Positions 21,647-26,650 of a stretch of DNA of 26,650 nt are shown in pieces. The stretch lies in the NCBI GenBank assembly GCA_023420935.1, contig JAEZUR010000074.1, positions 1-26,650 on the forward strand, read 5' to 3'. The notes beneath the pieces are model-generated. The model saw nothing but the letters and a program-made list of their open reading frames with translations. It was not told the DNA's origin and searched no databases. How positions within the stretch are numbered: position 1 is the first letter of the stretch; the number at the start of each line of letters is the position of its first letter. Origin of the DNA: Bacillota bacterium. GTDB lineage: Bacteria; Bacillota; Clostridia; Lachnospirales; Lachnospiraceae. Made by a program: the position numbers and the translations under genes.

Positions 21647-22918
21647 TCAAGCCTCATCAATAGCCTTACCAATATCATTTCTCATATATTTATTAGAATA
21701 ATCAATCCACTTAGTCGCTTCATAAGCATTGGCTCTTGCTTCTTTTAAGTTAGCACCCTTGGCAGTTACACCAAGTACACGTCCCCCGTTGGTAACAATG
21801 CCTTCTTCTGTTTTCTTAGTTCCAGCATGGAATACATAGAACCCATCTTTTCCTTTGAAATTCTCAAAACCTGTGATTACTTTACCCTTTTCATAATTTT
21901 CAGGATATCCATCGGATGCGAGTACCACACATACAGCAGCATTGTCTTCAAATTGAAGATCTATCTGATCCAAAGTTCCATCAATGCAAGCTTCTACCAC
22001 ATCAATGATATCATTTTTCATTCTTGGTAGCACAACTTGAGCTTCTGGATCACCAAATCTTGCATTATATTCTAATACTTTGATTCCTTTATCCGTTAGC
22101 ATTAAACCAACGAACATAATTCCGGTAAAATCTCTTCCCTCTGCCTTCATTGCATCCATGGAAGCCTGATAGATATATTTGTGACAGAAATCATCTACTT
22201 CTTTTGTATAAAATGGACTTGGGGAAAAGGTTCCCATACCACCTGTATTTAACCCTTGATCACCATCTTTGGCACGCTTATGATCTTGTGCGCTAGTCAT
22301 AGGTGCAATATGCGTTCCATCACAGTAACATAACACCGAAACTTCTCTACCAGTCATAAATTCTTCAATGACAATACGATCACCAGCAGAACCAAATTGC
22401 TTATCAAGCATTAATGTTTTAACACCCTCTATGGCTTCTTCCTTGGTATTGCAGATTAGAACACCTTTCCCTAGTGCAAGACCATCTGCTTTTAATACGA
22501 TCGGATATTGGCTATTTTCAAGGTATGCAATTGCTTCTTCAGCAGAATCAAAATTCTCATACCCTGCAGTTGGAATATTATACTTTTTCATTAAATCTTT
22601 GGAGAATGCTTTGGAACCTTCTAAAATTGCTGCATTTTTTCTTGGTCCAAATACACGTAACCCTCTTGCTTCAAATACATCTACAACACCCGCTACCAAC
22701 GGATCATCCATTCCGATAATGGTTAAATCAATTGATTTCTTCTGGGCAAAGTCTGCTAATTTCTCTAATTCCATTGCACCAATATTCACACATTCAGCAA
22801 ATTCTTCGATTCCTGCATTACCAGGTGCACAGTAAATTTTATCAACTTTTGGGCTCTTTGCAACGCTCCAAGCAATTGCATGTTCTCTTCCGCCACTTCC
22901 AACAATTAATACTTTCAT
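21647..22918 (-). CDS. purD: Phosphoribosylamine-glycine ligase (GAR synthetase)
   Basis: An ATP-grasp ligase for the second step of de novo purine synthesis: phosphoribosylamine, glycine and ATP give GAR. At 423 residues it is full-length. Seen are the N-terminal VLIVGSGGREHAIAW, DDPLVAGVVDVFEARG, the ATP-grasp block VLKADGLALGKGVLI, VIEEFMTGREVSVL, and metal-binding EYNARFGDPEAQVVLPRM near residue 285-300. ATG 22918 overlaps the purN stop (ATGA), so translation is coupled; AAGGAG lies 12 bases upstream. It is the last gene of purM-purN-purD. purH is not between purN and purD here. Confidence 0.98.
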   Translation of the reverse strand: MKVLIVGSGGREHAIAWSVAKSPKVDKIYCAPGNAGIEEFAECVNIGAMELEKLADFAQKKSIDLTIIGMDDPLVAGVVDVFEARGLRVFGPRKNAAILEGSKAFSKDLMKKYNIPTAGYENFDSAEEAIAYLENSQYPIVLKADGLALGKGVLICNTKEEAIEGVKTLMLDKQFGSAGDRIVIEEFMTGREVSVLCYCDGTHIAPMTSAQDHKRAKDGDQGLNTGGMGTFSPSPFYTKEVDDFCHKYIYQASMDAMKAEGRDFTGIMFVGLMLTDKGIKVLEYNARFGDPEAQVVLPRMKNDIIDVVEACIDGTLDQIDLQFEDNAAVCVVLASDGYPENYEKGKVITGFENFKGKDGFYVFHAGTKKTEEGIVTNGGRVLGVTAKGANLKEARANAYEATKWIDYSNKYMRNDIGKAIDEA

Positions 22919-23547
22919 GATAACACGTTTCTCCTTACCAGATTATTTGCAATCTCCAATTTTCCATTGGCAATTAAATCAATTGCTTGTGGTAGTATCT
23001 TCCATTCTGCTTCTTCCATCACACGACGTTGTAGAATCTCGGGAGTATCTCCATCTTCTACCGAAACCGCTTGCTGTAATATAATTGGTCCAGTATCCGT
23101 TCCTTCATCTACAAAATGAACAGTTGCTCCTGTCACCTTAACGCCTCTTTCAAGTACACCTTCATGCACTTTTAATCCATAATATCCTGTTCCGCAAAAG
23201 GCAGGAATTAAAGATGGATGAATATTTATAATACGATTACTATATTTCTTGATTACCAGTTCTGGAACAATTACTAAGTATCCCGCTAATACAATTAAGT
23301 CTGGTTCGTATTTATCTATGGTATCTAGTAATGCCTGATTAAACTCTGCACGTTCTGCGAAATCCTTTGGAGATACACATTCCGCTGGAATCTGATTCAT
23401 TGCTGCACGCTCAAGAGCATATGCATTTTTATTATTACTGATTACCACTGCTATGGAAGCATTGGTAATATCATTCTTTTGAATACTGTCTATAATAGCC
23501 TGAAGATTGGTACCGCCTCCGGATACAAGCACTGCAAGTTTTAACAT
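22915..23547 (-). CDS. purN: Phosphoribosylglycinamide formyltransferase
   Basis: This cytosolic enzyme transfers a formyl group from 10-formyl-THF to GAR, giving FGAR. At 210 residues it is of usual length. LAVLVSGGGTNLQAIID binds the GAR phosphate; the active-site block IINIHPSLIPAFCG supplies Asn and His, and the catalytic Asp is in HFVDEGTDTGPII. It sits 10 bases after purM and overlaps purD by four bases, so its product (FGAR) and substrate (GAR) are made by neighbours or pathway partners. Folate supply links it to glyA. Confidence 0.98.
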   Translation of the reverse strand: MLKLAVLVSGGGTNLQAIIDSIQKNDITNASIAVVISNNKNAYALERAAMNQIPAECVSPKDFAERAEFNQALLDTIDKYEPDLIVLAGYLVIVPELVIKKYSNRIINIHPSLIPAFCGTGYYGLKVHEGVLERGVKVTGATVHFVDEGTDTGPIILQQAVSVEDGDTPEILQRRVMEEAEWKILPQAIDLIANGKLEIANNLVRRNVLS

Positions 23548-23557
23548 AGTATCCTCC

Positions 23558-24583
23558 CTATTCTACGGTAACACCTTTTTCACCAGCTTTAACTTCGCCA
23601 ACAATATATGGAGTTTCACCAGCAATCTTAATTAAATTCACTGCTTTATCAACATCAGCTGGATCTACTGCGATTAACATACCAATACCCATATTATAAG
23701 TGTTATACATCATTTCTTCAGCAATATCTCCATCTTTGGAAAGCATTCCAAAGATTGGTGGTACAACGTAACTATTTTTACGAACGACTGCATGCACTCC
23801 TTCTGGTAACATTCTTGGGATATTTTCATAGAAACCACCACCTGTAATATGACTACAAGCCTTTACTGTAACTCCACCAGTTTTTAAAGAACTTAACGCT
23901 TTTACATAAATCTTAGTTGGAGTTAATAAAGCTTCTCCTAATGTTGTTCCAAGTGATTCATAATGTACATCTAATGCTTCTCTTTTTATATTAAATACTT
24001 TACGTACTAAAGAATATCCATTGCTGTGAATACCAGATGAAGCCATACCAATTAAAACGTCACCCGCTTTTAAATTAGCTCCAGTAATGAGATCTTTTTG
24101 ATCCACTACACCCACTGCAAATCCTGCTAAGTCATATTCATCTACTGGATAGAAACCAGGCATTTCTGCTGTTTCTCCACCTATTAATGCAGCGTTTGAT
24201 TGCTTACAACCAGCTGCAACACCACCAACGATAGTTGCAATCTTTTCTGGTTCATTTTTACCACATGCTATATAATCAAGGAAAAATAATGGTTCTCCAC
24301 CTGCACAGGCAATATCATTCACGCACATTGCTACACAGTCAATACCGATCGTATCATGTTTGTCCAAAACAAAAGCAATCTTTAATTTTGTTCCAACACC
24401 ATCTGTACCAGAAACCAATGTAGGATGTTCCATATTCTTAAACTTATCCATGGAAAATGCTCCAGAGAAACCGCCAATATTCGTAAGTACTTCGCTTCTC
24501 ATGGTTCCTTTGATATGCTCTTTCATCAGTTCAACTGATTTATATCCAGCTTCAATATCCACACCTGCATTTTTGTAATCCAT
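23558..24583 (-). CDS. purM: Phosphoribosylformylglycinamidine cyclo-ligase (AIR synthetase)
   Basis: An ATP-dependent enzyme that closes FGAM to AIR, the fifth purine step. At 341 residues it is full-length. Seen are DYKNAGVDIEAGYKSVELMK, SGTDGVGTKLKIAF (about 58-71), the PurM core GGETAEMPGFYPVDEYDLAGF, ASSGIHSNGYSLVR, and HITGGGFYENIPRMLPEG. CAGGAGGAT precedes ATG 24583. It is first in the operon and reads away from a divergent nuclease gene, so control lies in 24584-24865. No G-box riboswitch or PurR box was recognised there. Confidence 0.98.
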   Translation of the reverse strand: MDYKNAGVDIEAGYKSVELMKEHIKGTMRSEVLTNIGGFSGAFSMDKFKNMEHPTLVSGTDGVGTKLKIAFVLDKHDTIGIDCVAMCVNDIACAGGEPLFFLDYIACGKNEPEKIATIVGGVAAGCKQSNAALIGGETAEMPGFYPVDEYDLAGFAVGVVDQKDLITGANLKAGDVLIGMASSGIHSNGYSLVRKVFNIKREALDVHYESLGTTLGEALLTPTKIYVKALSSLKTGGVTVKACSHITGGGFYENIPRMLPEGVHAVVRKNSYVVPPIFGMLSKDGDIAEEMMYNTYNMGIGMLIAVDPADVDKAVNLIKIAGETPYIVGEVKAGEKGVTVE

Positions 24584-24655
24584 TATTTTATCCTCCTGGT
24601 TAAATATAATCTACCCTTTCCAATCAAAAGGGCTTATCATCCATTGTCGATTATT

Positions 24656-24684
24656 ATTGTAACATATAAATTTTATTTTGTCTT
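24656..24684 (-). promoter_or_regulatory. Probable purM promoter
   Basis: On the minus strand AAGACA (24684-24679), a 17-bp spacer and TACAAT (24661-24656) precede purM by about 70 bases. A small CCCTT/AAGGG hairpin (24614-24632) follows in the leader. Confidence 0.5.
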
Positions 24685-24751
24685 AACTTTGGCCTTATTT
24701 ATTTCTTATGTTATTTATTAGCGCAGTTAATATATGAATCGGCAGAATATC

Positions 24752-24763
24752 ACGTGTACACGT
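24752..24763. promoter_or_regulatory. Perfect 12-bp palindrome ACGTGTACACGT between divergent genes
   Basis: The only G+C-rich perfect palindrome in this AT-rich divergent region. It lies about 70 bases beyond the purM -35 and about 60 before the -10 zone of the plus-strand nuclease gene, fitting a shared operator. The binding protein is unknown. Confidence 0.4.
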
Positions 24764-24865
24764 CATTTAATGTGATTTATACGAATTACCTTAAATTAAT
24801 ATATTGTAACTGTTCTCTATTCATTATAAGATATCATTAACAATAATAAACAAAAGGTGATAAAT

Positions 24866-25837
24866 TTGAAACAGATATCCGATCATTTAAAAAATGTATT
24901 AAATCAAATACCGGAACAACCAGGAATTTATAAGATGATCAATTCGAAAGGCAACATTATATATATTGGTAAAAGTAAATGCCTTAAGAAACGAGTAAAA
25001 TCTTATTTTAGTGACGTACCAAAATGGGAAAAGGTAACAAAGATGGTCTCCTTTATCCATGATATTAAGTATATTGTAACCGATACTCACCTGGAAGCCA
25101 GATTACTTGAATGTGAACTGATCAAATTCCATCAACCCGTGTTTAATTCTCAGATGAAAAATGATAAACGCTATGTTTTCCTAAAGATAGAAGATAACAT
25201 GAGTTATAGTCCTCTTTCGGTTGTTCGAGATAGAGAAGAAAATACCTTTGGTCCTTTTCGTAGTTCAAGCACTCTTACAAATACATTGGAGTCTCTACGA
25301 AAAATATACCCAATCCAAAAAGTCAAACAAAGCTATACCTTTGAACATCATATTATACCAATCAAAATGGAGCAAGAAACGTTCTTGGAAAATCGTAACT
25401 ATATAAAGGAAATCCTAACCAAAGAGAAGAACTTAACTAGGTTTATAAAAACAATTGAGAAAAAAATGAAAGAGGCTGCCGACAATTATCGGTTTGAAAC
25501 CGCCATTTACTATCGTGATTTAATTCAAGGCTTAAACTATATAAAACACGGAATCAATGGATATCAAGATTTAATTTCTAAAAATATTATATTGAAAATA
25601 CCAGTACAAGATGGATTCAAATTGTTTTGGATTCAGAAAGGGCATATTTTGTTAAAAGAACTTTGCCAAGAACTGAAAAATGATGATATGGAATCCTTCC
25701 TACAGAGAGGACAAGCTATCTCTATCGCGGCTTCTGCTGAAGATAATATGGAAGAAAAAAGGTTCATGGACTTTCGCGATATTATTTATTCAGAGATTAT
25801 GAATCTTCCGGATGATATGATTATACAGATTATGTAG
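24866..25837 (+). CDS. GIY-YIG nuclease, Cho / UvrC N-terminal-half homologue
   Basis: A 323-residue protein matching the first half of UvrC, the subunit that makes the 3' incision in nucleotide excision repair. The GIY-YIG domain (about 15-100) has PGIYKMINSKGNIIYIGKSK, catalytic Arg in CLKKRVKSYF and Glu in LEARLLECELIKFHQP. FGPFRSSSTL follows as in UvrC. A UVR-like motif (about 197-225, KKMKEAADNYRFETAIYYRD) could bind UvrB. The RNase-H-like 5'-incision domain and the helix-hairpin-helix pair are absent. The gene ends cleanly, so it is a Cho-like form and not an obvious truncation, although a decayed uvrC is possible. TTG 24866 is chosen because AAAGGTG lies six bases upstream; the GTG at 24857 overlaps that site. 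Confidence 0.85.
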   Translation: MKQISDHLKNVLNQIPEQPGIYKMINSKGNIIYIGKSKCLKKRVKSYFSDVPKWEKVTKMVSFIHDIKYIVTDTHLEARLLECELIKFHQPVFNSQMKNDKRYVFLKIEDNMSYSPLSVVRDREENTFGPFRSSSTLTNTLESLRKIYPIQKVKQSYTFEHHIIPIKMEQETFLENRNYIKEILTKEKNLTRFIKTIEKKMKEAADNYRFETAIYYRDLIQGLNYIKHGINGYQDLISKNIILKIPVQDGFKLFWIQKGHILLKELCQELKNDDMESFLQRGQAISIAASAEDNMEEKRFMDFRDIIYSEIMNLPDDMIIQIM

Positions 25838-25886
25838 TCATTGAGATTAAGTAGTCATTGGTATGGTCATGTGTCTCAAAAAATAG

Positions 25887-25979
25887 AAAAAACCTTTCAA
25901 ACTTAATATACTTTTCCTGATAGCAAACAGTTTTATCACTGCTATCATAAAAAAAGTTTATTAAGTTGAAAGGTTTTTT
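25887..25979. terminator. 93-bp inverted repeat; bidirectional terminator or MITE-like element
   Basis: AAAAAACCTTTCAA (25887-25900) pairs with TTGAAAGGTTTTTT (25966-25979). Inward, CTTAATA/TATTAAG, ACTTTT/AAAAGT and GATAGCA/TGCTATC (25919-25925, 25940-25946) continue the stem with one bulge and small internal loops. The terminal T-runs suit termination on both strands between two convergent genes. The length is unusual for a simple terminator. Confidence 0.7.
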
Positions 25980-26008
25980 ATATTATCCACACAATGTAAT
26001 AATTCTTC

Positions 26009-26284
26009 TTATTTTATCAACAAATAAAAAATAATAATCTGAACAATAAAAATAGCGGGAATTCCTACAACAAAGGATATGTGTTTTGTTTTATGACGGC
26101 ATATCTGCATGCCAAGCCATATCCCAATACATCCACCGATCATACCGCAGAGAAATATGGTCTTTTCCTGAATTCTCCACTGGTTCTTTCTTGCTCTACC
26201 TTTATCAATATACATAATCACATATCCAATTATATTTATAATAATCAGATACGAGAGAATTCCTATCACTACATACTGTTCCAT
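26009..26284 (-). CDS. DUF1294 small membrane protein
   Basis: A 91-residue membrane protein of the DUF1294 family, whose function is unknown. Three hydrophobic segments are seen: about 4-24, 44-60 and 71-89. Conserved family features are present: MYIDKGRARKNQWRIQEKT, GGCIGIWLGM and CRHKTKHISFVVGIP. GAGGAG lies eight bases before ATG 26284. It starts four bases after the aspS stop, so it is probably co-transcribed with it. Confidence 0.9.
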   Translation of the reverse strand: MEQYVVIGILSYLIIINIIGYVIMYIDKGRARKNQWRIQEKTIFLCGMIGGCIGIWLGMQICRHKTKHISFVVGIPAIFIVQIIIFYLLIK

Positions 26285-26287
26285 GGA

Positions 26288-26650
26288 TTACTCCTCAGTT
26301 TCTGTTTTTACAAGCTCAATGCAAAGCTCCTCTAACTGTTTCTGGTCAACTACATTTGGAGCATCTGTTAAGAGACAAGACGCATCTTTTACTTTCGGGA
26401 ATGCGATTACATCACGGATACTATCCTCTTTCGCCATTAACATAACCATACGATCTAATCCATATGCTAAGCCAGCATGAGGTGGTACTCCGTATTTAAA
26501 TGCATTTAATAAGAATCCAAAACGTTCATACGCCTCTTCTTTTGTAAATCCTAAACATTCAAACATTTTCTCTTGAACGTCATTCTGGAAGATTCTCACA
26601 GAACCTCCACCGATTTCAGTTCCGTTTAATACAATATCGTATGCTTTTGC
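26288..26650 (-). CDS. aspS: Aspartate-tRNA ligase, C-terminal part (5' end outside the window)
   Basis: The frame runs in from the right edge and ends at 26288; 120 codons are visible. The class II motif-3 region is clear: EIGGGSVRIFQNDVQEKMFE, FGFLLNAFKYGVPPHAGLAY, GLDRMVMLMAKEDSIRDVIA and FPKVKDASCLLTDAPN, which match bacterial AspRS and carry the ATP-binding Arg. An ATG at 26599 is internal and not the start. The next gene downstream is DUF1294, after four bases. Confidence 0.96.
   Translation of the reverse strand, partial: AKAYDIVLNGTEIGGGSVRIFQNDVQEKMFECLGFTKEEAYERFGFLLNAFKYGVPPHAGLAYGLDRMVMLMAKEDSIRDVIAFPKVKDASCLLTDAPNVVDQKQLEELCIELVKTETEE

Noticed and set aside
22368..22835. Plus-strand open frame of 155 codons opposite purD
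   Set aside because: Antisense to a highly conserved gene; low-complexity translation and no initiation signal.
24584..24865. Purine (G-box) riboswitch or PurR box upstream of purM
   Set aside because: No three-way-junction core and no recognisable PurR box; only a small hairpin and a palindrome are present.
25834..25861. GTAGTCATTG direct repeat after the nuclease stop codon
   Set aside because: Two short copies only, close together, with no associated structure; likely a chance or local duplication.

Overview
The window looks like chromosomal DNA of a low-G+C, anaerobic, spore-forming Clostridia species, most likely Lachnospiraceae (Lachnoclostridium/Clostridium phytofermentans-like). This rests on the AT-rich base composition, the strong GGAGG ribosome sites, the LysM/GH18 spore-coat-type protein, the YARHG-domain lipoprotein and the paired GGGtGRT plus NifU-like genes. 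The species assignment is inference.

Layout. (1) 1-1846 is visibly richer in G+C than the rest. It holds a short XRE-type regulator and a GHKL (AgrC-like) sensor kinase whose N-terminus is displaced by a -1 frameshift at an A8 run; a minus-strand gene, perhaps an IS30-type transposase, may begin at the left edge. This block looks imported. (2) 1996-4617 carries a HAD phosphatase, a small membrane protein and upp, separated by a 630-bp gap with a C-rich-loop hairpin and an attenuator-like upp leader. (3) 4711-7761 (minus) is a thioesterase followed by three unrecognised or partly recognised exported proteins. (4) 8005-10682 (plus) is an AraC/GyrI-type regulator overlapping an ASCH-like protein, then a two-LysM protein with a GH18 domain that has lost its catalytic acid. 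(5) 10769-12486 (minus) is the GGGtGRT/NifU-like pair behind a highly structured leader. (6) 12731-17619 (minus) is a probable operon: HD-domain protein, DegV, LUD protein, topoisomerase III and a left-handed beta-helix acyl/nucleotidyl-transferase-like protein. (7) 17743-21295 (minus) is glyA and a glycogen-debranching enzyme separated by a tandem 74-bp repeat. (8) 21647-24583 (minus) is purM-purN-purD, closed by a terminator. (9) 24866-26650 has a Cho/UvrC-N-type nuclease, a 93-bp inverted repeat, a DUF1294 membrane protein and the C-terminal part of aspS.

Working together: upp (uracil salvage), purMND and glyA (one-carbon supply) form a loose nucleotide-metabolism theme. The rest is housekeeping or envelope functions. 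The best candidates for undescribed biology are the GGGtGRT/NifU-like pair with its nested-stem leader, the tandem hairpin repeat in the glyA leader, the pseudo-GH18 LysM protein, and the slippery-run sensor kinase.
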